A DNA stretch of 64,000 bases from an uncultured Cellulophaga sp. GTDB lineage: Bacteria > Bacteroidota > Bacteroidia > Flavobacteriales > Flavobacteriaceae. The notes under the pieces were generated by a model. It ran no database searches, was not told the origin of the DNA, and saw only the letters and a list, made by a program, of their open reading frames with translations. Made by a program: the position numbers and the translations under genes. How positions within the stretch are numbered: the stretch's first letter is position 1; each line of letters starts with the position of its first letter. The stretch is taken from positions 62,001 through 126,000 of the forward strand of contig CANMEI010000001.1 in assembly GCA_947496695.1 (NCBI GenBank), given 5' to 3'. Shown one piece after another: positions 34,427 to 44,760 of this stretch.

Positions 34427-35518
34427 CTATGAAGTTAACAGCTCTGTAATAACCTCATCTAATTCATTTTGAATTTTAGGGTTGGTACAATTTGTAAGTA
34501 TTGAAAAAATCATATTTTGAGCTGGATACACAAAAAAGTTAGCATAACCACCAACTCCATTACCTATATGACCATAATATGAGTATCCATTTTTATCTTC
34601 ACTTACTTGCCAACCTAAGCCATAGTAGGTTAAGTTACCAGCTATAATTTCTGATGATAAAAATTGTTTTAGTATTTTATTGTCAACTAAAATATTTTGG
34701 TTTAAATAAGCTTGTCCTAATTTTACAATATCTGAACTAGTAGCTAAATACCCCCCGCCAGCTAACTTATAATAATTATTTACAGGAATTGCTTCTCGAA
34801 AACCCAATCTATTTTTTGAATAAAACTTAGCCAATTCCAATTCATTATTTAAGATTTCATCAACACCTGAAAATTCAGAAGCAAAAGTTTTTGTTAAACC
34901 TAAAGGTTGAAATACTTTTTCAGCAACATATTTTTCAAAAGGCATTCCACTTACTTCTTGCATTGCTAAGGATAGCAGTACAAAATCATAACTATTATAA
35001 TAATAACTCGTACCTGGCTCAAAAAGCAAATCATCATCTTTAAAAATAGTAATACTTTCTTCTATAGAATACGCTTTATTTAAACCATATTCTTTTCCTA
35101 AATAACCTCGAATACCTGCTGTATGACTTGCCAATTGACGGATACTGAAATCCCATTTTTTTTTGGGATAATAAGGAACATAGGTATAAAATGACTCATC
35201 TAAATCAATTAACCTCTCTGAAACCATATACATTAATGCTGTTGCCGTTATTGGCTTAGAAACACTTGCAATTCTAAATACTGATGTTTCAGGATTTACT
35301 TTTTTAGTTTTTTCTATATTAGAATAACCATACCCTTTTTCAAAAAAAATATTTCCATCTTTTAAAACTGTAATTGATAATCCCGGAACTTTCTTTGAAC
35401 TTATCAAATCTTTTAATAGGCTATCTGCTTTTACCAAACCTTTTAAGTGCTCACTATTACCTACTACCCGTTTGTAAGTAAAAAAATCTTTTAGATAAGT
35501 AAACAAGGGTTTCATCAA
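34427..35518 (-). CDS. Serine hydrolase of the beta-lactamase/D-Ala-D-Ala carboxypeptidase family
   Basis: 363 aa class-C-beta-lactamase fold. Motifs: SVSK (SxxK nucleophile, about residues 93-96, in RIASVSKPITATALMYM), YYN (YxN, in TSYYYNSYDFVLLSLA) and HIG (in YSYYGHIGNGVGGY) replacing KTG, as in esterase-like and peptidase-like members. There is no clear signal peptide at this start, so the location is uncertain. It overlaps the GIN-domain lipoprotein gene by 4 bp and is therefore in the same operon. Substrate unknown. Confidence 0.87.
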   Translation of the reverse strand: MMKPLFTYLKDFFTYKRVVGNSEHLKGLVKADSLLKDLISSKKVPGLSITVLKDGNIFFEKGYGYSNIEKTKKVNPETSVFRIASVSKPITATALMYMVSERLIDLDESFYTYVPYYPKKKWDFSIRQLASHTAGIRGYLGKEYGLNKAYSIEESITIFKDDDLLFEPGTSYYYNSYDFVLLSLAMQEVSGMPFEKYVAEKVFQPLGLTKTFASEFSGVDEILNNELELAKFYSKNRLGFREAIPVNNYYKLAGGGYLATSSDIVKLGQAYLNQNILVDNKILKQFLSSEIIAGNLTYYGLGWQVSEDKNGYSYYGHIGNGVGGYANFFVYPAQNMIFSILTNCTNPKIQNELDEVITELLTS

Positions 35519-36273
35519 TCTTTATAAATTAACTCACCAGTATACAATTCTTCAACACTAACTGTTGTTGGCACGTTGTAAGAGACAACATCACCTGTAC
35601 CCGTAATTGTTCCTGATAATGATTGCACAGGGTATACTAGCATATCATTTGAACCTCTATGAGTAATACTGACATTTTGAGCAATTAAAGTTTCGGCTTC
35701 TATTCTTGCATCATCGGCTGCAAAAGTGATTGATAAATTTTCTACTGTTCCTGTTAATTGAAAATATGCTAAACCATTTGCTACAACACTAACAGAAGTT
35801 GCATTTACCTCTAAATCAAACTCTCCATCAGTAGTATCAGCATCCTCATCTCCATAACTTTCTGACAATAATGACAGTGAATCATAATTCAATACTCCAT
35901 CACTTTCTATTGGATAACCAGTACTACTTCTTAATTCTGATATGTTTGGCGAAGTCACATAAACTATAGTTAACTCATAATCACGAACAAAATTACAGCT
36001 ATTATTATTTGTAACCACCAACCTATCATCTGACACTTCTAGCGAAATATCATTCCGTAAATTTTCACCAGTTTCCAGTGTAACTTTTTGTTCATCACCC
36101 TCTTTCAGAATTAATTTTACATTTTCAAAAACTGTAATTTTTGAAAATGATTCTAACGTTATTTCTTCTTGAATTATATCTCCTGAAGCTTGAAAACAAT
36201 CAGATACACTTTCACTATCACAACCAAAAAATGCAACACAAATTAATGCTAGTATAAAATATTTCTTTATCAT
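35515..36273 (-). CDS. GIN-domain (DUF2807) lipoprotein
   Basis: 252 aa. Lipobox VAFFGC (Cys18) followed by DSESVSDC, then a DUF2807/GIN beta-helix-like domain (about 40-245; ESFSKITVFENVKLILKEGDEQKVTLETG). Predicted outer-membrane lipoprotein of unknown function, a distant paralogue of the exported protein at 28071-28742. It overlaps the serine hydrolase gene by 4 bp and follows the PagL-like gene by 3 bp, so the three form an envelope operon. Confidence 0.85.
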   Translation of the reverse strand: MIKKYFILALICVAFFGCDSESVSDCFQASGDIIQEEITLESFSKITVFENVKLILKEGDEQKVTLETGENLRNDISLEVSDDRLVVTNNNSCNFVRDYELTIVYVTSPNISELRSSTGYPIESDGVLNYDSLSLLSESYGDEDADTTDGEFDLEVNATSVSVVANGLAYFQLTGTVENLSITFAADDARIEAETLIAQNVSITHRGSNDMLVYPVQSLSGTITGTGDVVSYNVPTTVSVEELYTGELIYKD

Positions 36274-36276
36274 CTT

Positions 36277-37374
36277 CTATAATCGTATTCCTACTCCAAA
36301 TTCAACAGCTTCTGCCTTTGCTCCGTGAGATTTTAAACTTACTACTCCGTATATTTTATTTTTAAAATAACGCTTCATACCTACTCTATTGTAAACTCTC
36401 CCTTCAAACTCAAAAGGGTAATATACATAATAACCTAACTGTGTAATAATTGAAGTTTTATTAAAAAATAATTCATGTCCAACAAAAACTCCAACACGTT
36501 TATAATCGTCATCAGCATCAATACCACCTTCAGGAAATGCAATTGCTCTATAGGTTACATATTCTTTTAAAAAATTTGATAAGAATAATTCCGTTCCTAG
36601 CTGAATTGCACTTAAGGTACCGACACGTTTATCAACATAACCCGAAAATATATAAAATGGATATTGTCCTGAGCCAACTACATCACTTTCATTAATCCCA
36701 AATCTAAATGCAAAATTAAATTTAAAAGGCTCTGTAATTTTTTCATTAGGAGTATCAATATAATTTACTTTTTTCCCTCCATCTAAATCATAGGTTACAC
36801 CTGCATTAAAAGCAAAAGTATTTGTTGATTTATTTGGGGCTTTTACATTGGCATTTGAATAGTGAATTATTGAAATACCTGCTTTAAAACCAACTCCTTT
36901 TACAATATTCTCTTTATGTAAATTCAGCATTAAGTATGTTGAACTTAATATATGCGAACCAAAAACATTGTTTCTAAAATTAGTTTCTTTATCATAAGGA
37001 TTCGTGTTATATGCGATACCCTGCCCCAATCTTAATTGTAAAAAGCGCTTAATAAAGTAGAAATTATAGTGTGCATAGACTCCAAAATTACGCCCTAAAA
37101 TATCATTATTAAATTCTTGATAAATAAATGAATATCCTAAATCTGGATAATTATAACGTTGCTCCCAGTTTTCATAACCGTAAGCTTTACGATTCAAACT
37201 TAAAATAACACCTGCTTGGTGTGATGTTAACAAATGGCTAACATTAGGACTATGCCGCATGATAGAACCATAAAACTGGTTTGCATCTAAAGTATATCTT
37301 TTTTCTTTTTCCTCATTCTGAGAAAAACTTATAAAACTTACAAAAACAAAACTTAATAATATTCTAAACTTCAT
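36277..37374 (-). CDS. Outer-membrane acyloxyacyl hydrolase / PagL-like lipid A deacylase family protein
   Basis: 365 aa from ATG 37374, where the signal peptide MKFRILLSFVFVSFISFSQ begins; two other upstream starts (37383, 37395) would only add a few residues. The rest is a predicted beta barrel. The segment GISIIHYSNANVKAPNKSTN matches the His-Ser active-site motif of the PagL/acyloxyacyl hydrolase family, which removes acyl chains from lipid A. First gene of an envelope operon with the GIN lipoprotein and serine hydrolase. Enzymatic activity is inferred from the motif only. Confidence 0.75.
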   Translation of the reverse strand: MKFRILLSFVFVSFISFSQNEEKEKRYTLDANQFYGSIMRHSPNVSHLLTSHQAGVILSLNRKAYGYENWEQRYNYPDLGYSFIYQEFNNDILGRNFGVYAHYNFYFIKRFLQLRLGQGIAYNTNPYDKETNFRNNVFGSHILSSTYLMLNLHKENIVKGVGFKAGISIIHYSNANVKAPNKSTNTFAFNAGVTYDLDGGKKVNYIDTPNEKITEPFKFNFAFRFGINESDVVGSGQYPFYIFSGYVDKRVGTLSAIQLGTELFLSNFLKEYVTYRAIAFPEGGIDADDDYKRVGVFVGHELFFNKTSIITQLGYYVYYPFEFEGRVYNRVGMKRYFKNKIYGVVSLKSHGAKAEAVEFGVGIRL

Positions 37375-37441
37375 AGTATGCATTAACCCAATCAAAAGTA
37401 CTCATTCACTACTAACAACCTAGTAAAACCAAAGTAATTAT

Positions 37442-38395
37442 TTAAAAAATAGCTTTTGCTATCGCTTTAATATTATTTGATTTACCCATAGAGTAATAAT
37501 GAAGTAATGGCACACCTGCATCTTTCAATTCTTTTGATTGCTGAATTGCCCACTCAATACCTACTTGCCTAACTTCTGTATTATTTTTACAGCTTTCAAC
37601 AGCTTCAACTAAATCTTGTGGTAAATCTAAACTGAATATTTGAGGCAATAATTGCAAGTGACGTTTTACTGCAATTGGTTTAATCCCTGGAATTATAGGT
37701 ACATTAATACCCATATCTTTAGCCGCTTCAACAAACTCAAAATACTTTTTATTATCAAAAAACATTTGAGTAACTACATAATCAGCACCAGCATCAACTT
37801 TTTGCTTCAAACGTTTTAAATCAGACATAAAAGACGGCGCTTCTAAATGCTTCTCAGGGTAACCAGCTACACCAATACAAAAATCAGATTTATCTTCTCC
37901 TTGAACATCTTCATGTAAATATTTCCCTTTGTTTAAATTCTGAATTTGAGAAACTAAATCACTAGCATATGCATTCCCACCATCAGTAGGTTTAAAATAC
38001 TTTTCATCTTTCATAGCATCACCACGTAGTGCCATTACATTATCAATACCTAAATAATGACAATCAATAAGCATATACTCAGTTTCTGCTTTTGTAAAAC
38101 CTCCACAAATTACATGTGGAATAGTATCTACATCAAACTTATGTTTTATAGATGCACATATACCTACCGTACCAGGGCGCATACGTGTTATTTTTTTATC
38201 ATACAGACCTTCTTTATCCACGTAAATATATTCTTCACGAGATGTTGTTACATCAATAAAAGGAGGGTTAAACTCCATCAATGGCGCTATATTATCATAT
38301 AAATCTTGAATTTTCTTCCCTTTTACTGGTGGTACAATCTCAAACGAAAACAACGTTTTTCCGTTTGCATTTTTTATATGGTCTGTTACTTTCAT
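37442..38395 (-). CDS. metF: 5,10-methylenetetrahydrofolate reductase
   Basis: FAD enzyme that makes 5-methyltetrahydrofolate for methionine synthase. 317 aa TIM barrel; motifs FSFEIVPPVKGK at the N-terminus, VDVTTSR-type strand, MALRGD (folate/FAD site), VTQMFFDN and PIIPGIKPI. It follows the metH pair on the same strand after 105 bp. Confidence 0.97.
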   Translation of the reverse strand: MKVTDHIKNANGKTLFSFEIVPPVKGKKIQDLYDNIAPLMEFNPPFIDVTTSREEYIYVDKEGLYDKKITRMRPGTVGICASIKHKFDVDTIPHVICGGFTKAETEYMLIDCHYLGIDNVMALRGDAMKDEKYFKPTDGGNAYASDLVSQIQNLNKGKYLHEDVQGEDKSDFCIGVAGYPEKHLEAPSFMSDLKRLKQKVDAGADYVVTQMFFDNKKYFEFVEAAKDMGINVPIIPGIKPIAVKRHLQLLPQIFSLDLPQDLVEAVESCKNNTEVRQVGIEWAIQQSKELKDAGVPLLHYYSMGKSNNIKAIAKAIF

Positions 38396-38398
38396 AAT

Positions 38399-38425
38399 CC
38401 CCTCCTGTCCTCCCTTAAGGGGAAG
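38399..38425. repeat. Candidate short intergenic repeat unit between metH and metF
   Basis: C/G-rich stretch with the palindrome CCCTTAAGGG (38412-38421) in otherwise AT-rich sequence, and a second TCCCCTTTGGGAT patch near 38486-38498. It resembles small dispersed C-run/G-run elements of flavobacterial gaps, but only one copy is in the window, so the identity is uncertain. Confidence 0.3.
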
Positions 38426-38500
38426 ATATTATAACTGGAGTAATTTTAATTATTAATAAATATTTTAAATTCAATGCTAATTTATTCCCCTTTGGGATTT

Positions 38501-41218
38501 TTAATCATCTGCAATATTCGTTGCTAACCAACGAGTTGCTTCCTCTAAAGGAATACCTTTTCTATTTGCAAAATCAGCTACTTGATCTTCCTTTATTTTT
38601 CCTAAACCAAAATAACGAGCCTCAGGATTAGCAAAATAATACCCACTAACACTTGATGCTGGCCACATTGCTAAGCTTTCTGTTAACTTAACTCCTATTT
38701 TTTCTTCTACGCCTAGCAATTCCCAAATGGTTAACTTCTCTAAATGATCTGGACATGCGGGATAACCAGGAGCAGGACGAATACCTTTATAAGTTTCGTT
38801 AATTAAGTCTTCATTACTTAAATTTTCATCAACAGCATAACCCCAATGTTTTATACGCACTTCTTTATGTAAATATTCAGCGTAAGCTTCTGCTAAACGA
38901 TCTGCTAATGCTTTTACAAGAATTGAATTATAATCATCTAAATCAGCTTTATATGCATCTGCCATTTCATCAGCGCCAAAACCTGTACTCACACAAAAAC
39001 ATCCTATATAATCTTGTTTACACGAAGCTTTAGGCGCTATAAAATCTGCCAAAGCATAATCTGCAACTCCTTCACGTCTTTTTAACTGTTGACGAAGGGT
39101 TCTAAAAGTATACTTTTTACCTTCTGCATCTAGTTCAATATCATCATCACTAACAGCATTCGCAGGAAATAAACCAAAAATACCTTTTGCTGTAAGCTTC
39201 TTTTCTGAGAATATCTTTTTCAACATTTTCTGAGCATCAGCAAAAAGCTCTACAGCTTGTTCACCTACCACATCATCAGTTAAAATATCAGGAAATTTAC
39301 CATGCAACTCCCAACCTCTAAAGAACGGAGACCAGTCAATAAACTCTTCTAATTTCTCTAGCTCAACCTCCTCAAAAACCTGAATTCCTAATTGATTAGG
39401 CTTTACTATTTTAGATTCTTCCCAAGCTATTTGGAATTTATTTTCACGAGCTTCTGCAATAGTTTTGTATTCTTTTTTCTTCGTTCTACTTAAAAATTTG
39501 TCTCTGAAAGACTCATAATCAAGTTTAATTTCTTGTTTATAATTATTTGCTGTTTCTTTCTTTAATAAATCTCCTACAACTGTTACCGCTCTTGATGCAT
39601 CATTTACATGAACTACTGCTTGACTGTATTGAGTATCTATTTTTACCGCAGTATGTGCTTTACTTGTTGTTGCTCCACCAATTAATAATGGTACTTTAAA
39701 ATTTTGGCGCTCCATTTCTTTTGCCAAAAACACCATTTCATCTAATGATGGTGTAATTAATCCGCTAAGCCCTATAATATCAACATTATGTTCAATAGCT
39801 GCATTTATAATTTTTTCTGGCGGAACCATTACTCCAAGGTCTACGATTTCATAATTATTACACGCCAAAACTACACTCACAATATTTTTGCCAATATCAT
39901 GAACATCACCTTTTACCGTAGCCATTAATATTTTACCGGCTCCTTTATCGTCTCCTTCTTGCGGGTTTAAAAGTTTTTCCTCTTCAATATAAGGTAACAA
40001 ATAAGCCACTGCTTTTTTCATTACTCTGGCAGATTTTACTACTTGTGGTAAAAACATTTTTCCACTACCGAATAAATCTCCAACAACGTTCATCCCTGTC
40101 ATCAAGTTTCCTTCAATAACTTCAATAGGTTTATTAGCGGCTAAACGAGCTTCTTCTATATCTTCAAGAATGTATTGATCAATACCTTTTACCAGGGCAC
40201 GTGTAATTCTATTCTGCAAAGGTTCTTCTCTCCAAGATAAATCTACTTTGCTTTCTTTAGCTGTACCAACTACTGTTTCCGCAAATTCCAAAAGACGTTC
40301 TGTAGCATCATCTCTTCTATTTAAAACTACATCTTCAACACGATCTAGTAAATCTTTAGGAATATCATCATAAACGCCTAACAAACTAGGATTTACAATA
40401 CCCATATTCATTCCTGCCTTTATAGCATGAAATAAAAATACAGAGTGCATAGCTTCCCGAACAGGATTGTTACCTCTAAAACTGAACGACACATTACTAA
40501 CTCCTCCACTAACACTACAGTGTGGTAAATTTTCACGTACCCAACGTGTAGCTTCAATAAAATCTATGGCATTCAACTTATGCTCATCCATTCCTGTTGC
40601 TACAGGAAATATGTTTAAATCAAAAATAATATCTTCAGGAGCAAAGTTTACTTCATTTACCAAAATATCATAAGATCGTTTAGAAATTTCTAAACGGCGT
40701 TCGTAATTATCGGCCTGACCAACCTCATCAAAAGCCATTACTATAACAGCCGCGCCATAACGCTTAATTAATTTTGCATGGTGTTTAAATTGTTCTTCTC
40801 CTTCTTTAAGACTGATAGAGTTTACAACACATTTACCTTGTACTACTTGCAAACCTGCTTCAATAATATCCCATTTAGAACTATCAATCATTATTGGAAC
40901 TCTAGAAATATCAGGCTCTGCTATAACTAAGTTCAAAAACTTAATCATGGCTTCTTTCCCATCAATAAGTCCGTCATCCATATTAATATCTATAATTTGA
41001 GCTCCACCTTCTACTTGATCACGGGCAACATCAAGGGCTTCTTCAAATTTTTCTTCTTTTATTAAACGGAGGAATTTTTTTGAACCTGCTACATTTGTAC
41101 GTTCACCAACATTTACAAAATTTGTATTTTCAGAAAGTACTAGTGGTTCAAGACCCGAAAGCTTTAAATACTTTCTATTTTTATTAAGCGATTGTGCTTT
41201 TAAATTATCTGACATCAT
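38501..41218 (-). CDS. metH: Methionine synthase, folate-, cobalamin- and SAM-binding part
   Basis: B12-dependent homocysteine methylation, C-terminal three modules in one 905-aa protein: pterin-binding domain (about 20-300; [21 protein letters not shown]), cobalamin cap and Rossmann domain with [10 protein letters not shown] (about 440) and GGATTS, and activation domain (about 590-905) with the SAM motif [12 protein letters not shown]. The homocysteine-binding module is the separate gene upstream, whose stop overlaps this start by 1 nt (TAATG). The split is common in Flavobacteriia. Confidence 0.96.
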   Translation of the reverse strand: MMSDNLKAQSLNKNRKYLKLSGLEPLVLSENTNFVNVGERTNVAGSKKFLRLIKEEKFEEALDVARDQVEGGAQIIDINMDDGLIDGKEAMIKFLNLVIAEPDISRVPIMIDSSKWDIIEAGLQVVQGKCVVNSISLKEGEEQFKHHAKLIKRYGAAVIVMAFDEVGQADNYERRLEISKRSYDILVNEVNFAPEDIIFDLNIFPVATGMDEHKLNAIDFIEATRWVRENLPHCSVSGGVSNVSFSFRGNNPVREAMHSVFLFHAIKAGMNMGIVNPSLLGVYDDIPKDLLDRVEDVVLNRRDDATERLLEFAETVVGTAKESKVDLSWREEPLQNRITRALVKGIDQYILEDIEEARLAANKPIEVIEGNLMTGMNVVGDLFGSGKMFLPQVVKSARVMKKAVAYLLPYIEEEKLLNPQEGDDKGAGKILMATVKGDVHDIGKNIVSVVLACNNYEIVDLGVMVPPEKIINAAIEHNVDIIGLSGLITPSLDEMVFLAKEMERQNFKVPLLIGGATTSKAHTAVKIDTQYSQAVVHVNDASRAVTVVGDLLKKETANNYKQEIKLDYESFRDKFLSRTKKKEYKTIAEARENKFQIAWEESKIVKPNQLGIQVFEEVELEKLEEFIDWSPFFRGWELHGKFPDILTDDVVGEQAVELFADAQKMLKKIFSEKKLTAKGIFGLFPANAVSDDDIELDAEGKKYTFRTLRQQLKRREGVADYALADFIAPKASCKQDYIGCFCVSTGFGADEMADAYKADLDDYNSILVKALADRLAEAYAEYLHKEVRIKHWGYAVDENLSNEDLINETYKGIRPAPGYPACPDHLEKLTIWELLGVEEKIGVKLTESLAMWPASSVSGYYFANPEARYFGLGKIKEDQVADFANRKGIPLEEATRWLATNIADD

Positions 41219-42228
41219 TATACTTTCTTTGAACCAGCAACAGTTCTAGGTTTAACACCTTTTACAACATTAGCAATAGCGGTAATATGCTCTGGTGTTG
41301 TACCACAACAACCACCAACAATATTCACTAAGTTTTTTTCTACATATTCTTTTATTTGAGATGCCATTTGTTCTGGAGTTTCATCATATTCCCCAAAAGC
41401 ATTAGGTAACCCAGCATTAGGGTGAGCAGATACTGCAAAATCTGTTTTAGCTGATAACACTTCTAAATGTGGCACTAGCTGACTTGCTCCTAAAGCACAG
41501 TTAAAACCTACCGATAAAATTGGAATATGTGATATTGATATTAAAAAAGCTTCTGCTGTTTGACCAGACAATGTTCTACCTGATGCATCGGTAATAGTAC
41601 CACTCACCATTATAGGAATATCAATATTACGCTCATCTTTTACTTCTTCAATAGCAAAAAGTGCTGCTTTTGCGTTAAGAGTATCAAAAATAGTTTCAAC
41701 TAATAAAATATCAGAACCACCATCAATTAAGGCTTCTACTTGTTCTTTATATGCAATTCTTAATTCATCAAAAGAGACTGCTCTATATCCCGGATCATTA
41801 ACATCTGGAGACATACTTGCCGTTTTATTTGTTGGACCGATACTACCCGCAACAAAACGCGGCTTATTTGGTTCTTTTTTAGTAAACTCATCAGCTACTT
41901 CTTTTGCTATTCTTGCAGATTCATAGTTTAGTTCATAAACCAAATCTTCCATAAAATAATCAGCCATAGCAATTGTTGTACCTGAAAAAGTATTGGTTTC
42001 AACAATATCAGCTCCTGATGCAAAATATTGACGGTGCACATCGGCAATAGCTTCAGGTTGCGTTAATGAAAGTAAATCATTATTCCCTTGTAATGGATGT
42101 TCCCAATCTTTAAAACGTTCACCTCGGAAATCTTCCTCAGTGAATTTATGGCGTTGCAACATTGTACCCATTGCTCCGTCTAAAACCAAAATGCGTTTTT
42201 TTAATTCGTCCTGAATATTTTTCTCCAT
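41218..42228 (-). CDS. Methionine synthase, homocysteine-binding part
   Basis: 336-aa zinc-dependent homocysteine S-methyltransferase module of MetH as a separate protein. Zinc ligands: Cys in [10 protein letters not shown] and the Cys pair in [11 protein letters not shown]. The N-terminus [13 protein letters not shown] is typical. It must work together with the 905-aa partner encoded directly downstream. A clear promoter lies upstream (42284-42314). No SAM riboswitch or long leader is present in the 135-bp gap. Confidence 0.95.
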   Translation of the reverse strand: MEKNIQDELKKRILVLDGAMGTMLQRHKFTEEDFRGERFKDWEHPLQGNNDLLSLTQPEAIADVHRQYFASGADIVETNTFSGTTIAMADYFMEDLVYELNYESARIAKEVADEFTKKEPNKPRFVAGSIGPTNKTASMSPDVNDPGYRAVSFDELRIAYKEQVEALIDGGSDILLVETIFDTLNAKAALFAIEEVKDERNIDIPIMVSGTITDASGRTLSGQTAEAFLISISHIPILSVGFNCALGASQLVPHLEVLSAKTDFAVSAHPNAGLPNAFGEYDETPEQMASQIKEYVEKNLVNIVGGCCGTTPEHITAIANVVKGVKPRTVAGSKKV

Positions 42229-42283
42229 AGCTAATAAATCTCTCCTAAATACCCTAAAAAAACAACGTTATTTTAGCGATTAA

Positions 42284-42314
42284 CAAAGGTAAGTTATAGG
42301 CTAATCTTTACCAA
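42284..42314 (-). promoter_or_regulatory. Predicted promoter of the metH operon
   Basis: On the minus strand TTG (42314-42312), 20-bp spacer, TACCTTTG (42291-42284). A purine-rich TAGGAGAGA precedes the start codon by about 9 nt, unusually SD-like for this window. Confidence 0.65.
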
Positions 42315-42363
42315 GTATACAAACAGGATACAACAGTATTAAAAATAGATGTTAGAAAAAAAA

Positions 42364-43737
42364 CTACAATAACCCTTTTGCTTTTATTTCAAGGTATTTA
42401 TTTATGGTATCAATTGTTAAATTTTGAGGCTTGGTAAGTATGGTTTGTATTCCGTATTTATTTAACTCCGCAGCTATTAATTTTTTATCATAACTAAATT
42501 TTTCAGCAATAGTTTTATCAAAAATCTCTTGTGTACTTTTTGCTTCTTGAGTTTTCAATTGTTCCAATTCAGTATTCTTAAAGAAAACCACTACTAACAT
42601 ATGACTTTTATTAATAGCTCTTAAATAATTCATTTGCCTGTGTACTGCATCTAAACTTGCAAAATTGGTATACAGCAACAATAAACTTCTTGTTGTTATT
42701 TTTCGTTTTATATGACCATATAAATTTCCAAAGTCAGATTCATTAAAATCTGTATTTACATTATATAATGATTCTTGTATTAAATTCATTTGCGCATTTC
42801 TACGCTCTGCGACTACAAAATTATCAGTTTTTTTAGAGAATGAAAAAACACCTGCTCTATCATGTTTACGAACAACTACGCTACTTATAACTAAAGCTGC
42901 ATTTATAGCATAATCTAACAAACTAAGGTTTTCAAAAGGCATTTTCATTACTCTACCCTTATCTATTATAGAATATACCTGTTGCGATTTTTCATCTTGA
43001 AACTGATTCACCATTAAATGGTTACGCTTTGCCGTTGCTTTCCAGTTTATATCTTTTATGTTATCGCCCTGCACATAATCTTTAATTTGCTCAAACTCAA
43101 AAGAATTACCAATACGTCTTATTTTTTTTATTCCGAATTGAAGACTGCTCTGGTTTAATGATATTAGATCGTATTTTTTTAATTGTAAAAAACTTGGATA
43201 TGTTTTTACCATTTGTGCTTCTCCGAAAGAAAACCTACGCATCGCTAAACCTATTTTTGTTGATGTATATATATGTAATTTTCCGAATACATACTCACCT
43301 CTTTCAGTAGGTCTAATTTTATACTTCAAATCCGTTTTACTACTTGAAATAATACTTGTTTTAATATTAAAATCTCTTTGCTGAAATTGAACAGGAAGCT
43401 CATCTATTAAAGAGCAATATACTTTTAAAGAATAGTTGTTTTTTAAAAGTATATTAATTGTATTATCATCACCGTTAGAAAATTTTTCAGGAAGTTCTCT
43501 TACTGCTACAATTCCTTTTTTTGTACCAAAAAGAATTAAAATATCTACAAGAACAAGTGCTAAAAAAACAAAGAAAAATAGCTTAGCAATTACCAATAAA
43601 CTTGAAAAAATAAAGCTAACTATAAATAAAACTATTATTCCGAACATCGCATAAAAAAAGCGATTACTTAAGAACAAGTCTTTAATGAACTGCACTAACG
43701 GCATTCTAGAAAATTCTGATGTTTTTTGAACTGACAT
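42364..43737 (-). CDS. DUF58-domain membrane protein
   Basis: 457 aa with two membrane segments near the N-terminus (about 30-75), a beta-rich middle part, and a DUF58 domain (about 200-300; FEFEQIKDYVQGDNIKDINWKATAKRNHLMVNQF) followed by a von Willebrand A-like region. DUF58 proteins regularly pair with MoxR ATPases, as here (11 bp downstream of moxR). Function unknown; envelope-associated chaperone-like assembly is suggested for such pairs. Confidence 0.88.
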   Translation of the reverse strand: MSVQKTSEFSRMPLVQFIKDLFLSNRFFYAMFGIIVLFIVSFIFSSLLVIAKLFFFVFLALVLVDILILFGTKKGIVAVRELPEKFSNGDDNTINILLKNNYSLKVYCSLIDELPVQFQQRDFNIKTSIISSSKTDLKYKIRPTERGEYVFGKLHIYTSTKIGLAMRRFSFGEAQMVKTYPSFLQLKKYDLISLNQSSLQFGIKKIRRIGNSFEFEQIKDYVQGDNIKDINWKATAKRNHLMVNQFQDEKSQQVYSIIDKGRVMKMPFENLSLLDYAINAALVISSVVVRKHDRAGVFSFSKKTDNFVVAERRNAQMNLIQESLYNVNTDFNESDFGNLYGHIKRKITTRSLLLLYTNFASLDAVHRQMNYLRAINKSHMLVVVFFKNTELEQLKTQEAKSTQEIFDKTIAEKFSYDKKLIAAELNKYGIQTILTKPQNLTIDTINKYLEIKAKGLL

Positions 43738-43748
43738 ATAAGTTGTTC

Positions 43749-44732
43749 TTATATAGGAATTTCTACACTTTGTAAAATATCATTAATAATTTGTACTGAT
43801 GTTATTCCTTCCATTTCTCTTTCAGGAGTAATTATCACTCTATGTTGTAATACCGGAATTGCAATTTGCTTTATATCTTCTGGGGTTACAAAATCTCTAC
43901 CGTTAATTGCTGCAAAAGCTTTACTTGCTTTTAACACTGCAATTGATGCCCTTGGCGAAGCTCCTAAATATAAAAATGGATTATTACGGGTATTTAAAAT
44001 AATCTCAGCTATATATTTTATCAAATGTGGTTCTACAATTACTTGAGAAATCAAAGCTTGATACGCTATAATCTTTTCTTTACTTAAGCTATTTGTTATT
44101 TGCGCAAGCTTGGTAGTTTTAAGCCCGTGTTCTCTTGTTATTATCTCTATCTCATCTTCTAAATCTGGATAATCAACTGTAATTTTAAAAAGAAAACGAT
44201 CTAATTGCGCTTCTGGCAAACGGTAAGTTCCCTCTTGCTCAATTGGGTTTTGCGTTGCTAAAATCATATAAGGAGCTTCTAATAAATATCTCACACCATC
44301 CATAGTTACTTGCCTTTCTTCCATTACCTCAAATAACGCTGCTTGTGTTTTTGCTGGAGCCCTATTTATTTCATCAACCAGAATAATATTAGAAAAAATA
44401 GGTCCTTTTTTAAATTCGAAATCTGATTTTTTTAAATTAAATATAGAAGTACCCAGAACATCCGAAGGCATTAGATCAGGCGTAAACTGCACTCTACTAA
44501 AATCTACCTCTAAAGATTTTGCTAATAATTTAGCTGTTATGGTTTTTGCAACTCCAGGAACACCTTCTATCAAAACATGACCTTCTGCAAGTAATGCCGT
44601 AATTAAAAGATTTGCAACATGCTTTTGCCCTACTATTACTTTAGCAAGTTCAGTTTTTATTTGAGCAACGCTTGTTTTAAGTTCTTCTAAATTTAATCTG
44701 CTATTAAATTCAATATCGTTGTTTTCTTCCAT
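43749..44732 (-). CDS. MoxR-family AAA+ ATPase
   Basis: 327-aa AAA+ protein with Walker A GVPGVAKT (about residues 57-64), Walker B ILVDEINRAP, sensor 1 ATQNPIEQEGTYRLPEAQLDRF and the C-terminal lid. MoxR proteins act as chaperone-like ATPases on neighbouring membrane or metal-containing proteins. It is preceded by the DUF4350 gene (28-bp gap) and followed by DUF58. Confidence 0.94.
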   Translation of the reverse strand: MEENNDIEFNSRLNLEELKTSVAQIKTELAKVIVGQKHVANLLITALLAEGHVLIEGVPGVAKTITAKLLAKSLEVDFSRVQFTPDLMPSDVLGTSIFNLKKSDFEFKKGPIFSNIILVDEINRAPAKTQAALFEVMEERQVTMDGVRYLLEAPYMILATQNPIEQEGTYRLPEAQLDRFLFKITVDYPDLEDEIEIITREHGLKTTKLAQITNSLSKEKIIAYQALISQVIVEPHLIKYIAEIILNTRNNPFLYLGASPRASIAVLKASKAFAAINGRDFVTPEDIKQIAIPVLQHRVIITPEREMEGITSVQIINDILQSVEIPI

Positions 44733-44760
44733 AATCTATTGTTTTACCTCACTAGAGGAA

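Noticed and set aside
42229..42363. Possible SAM or cobalamin riboswitch before metH
   Set aside because: The gap is only 135 bp, a good promoter lies 56 bp before the start, and no conserved riboswitch core or terminator hairpin is visible.
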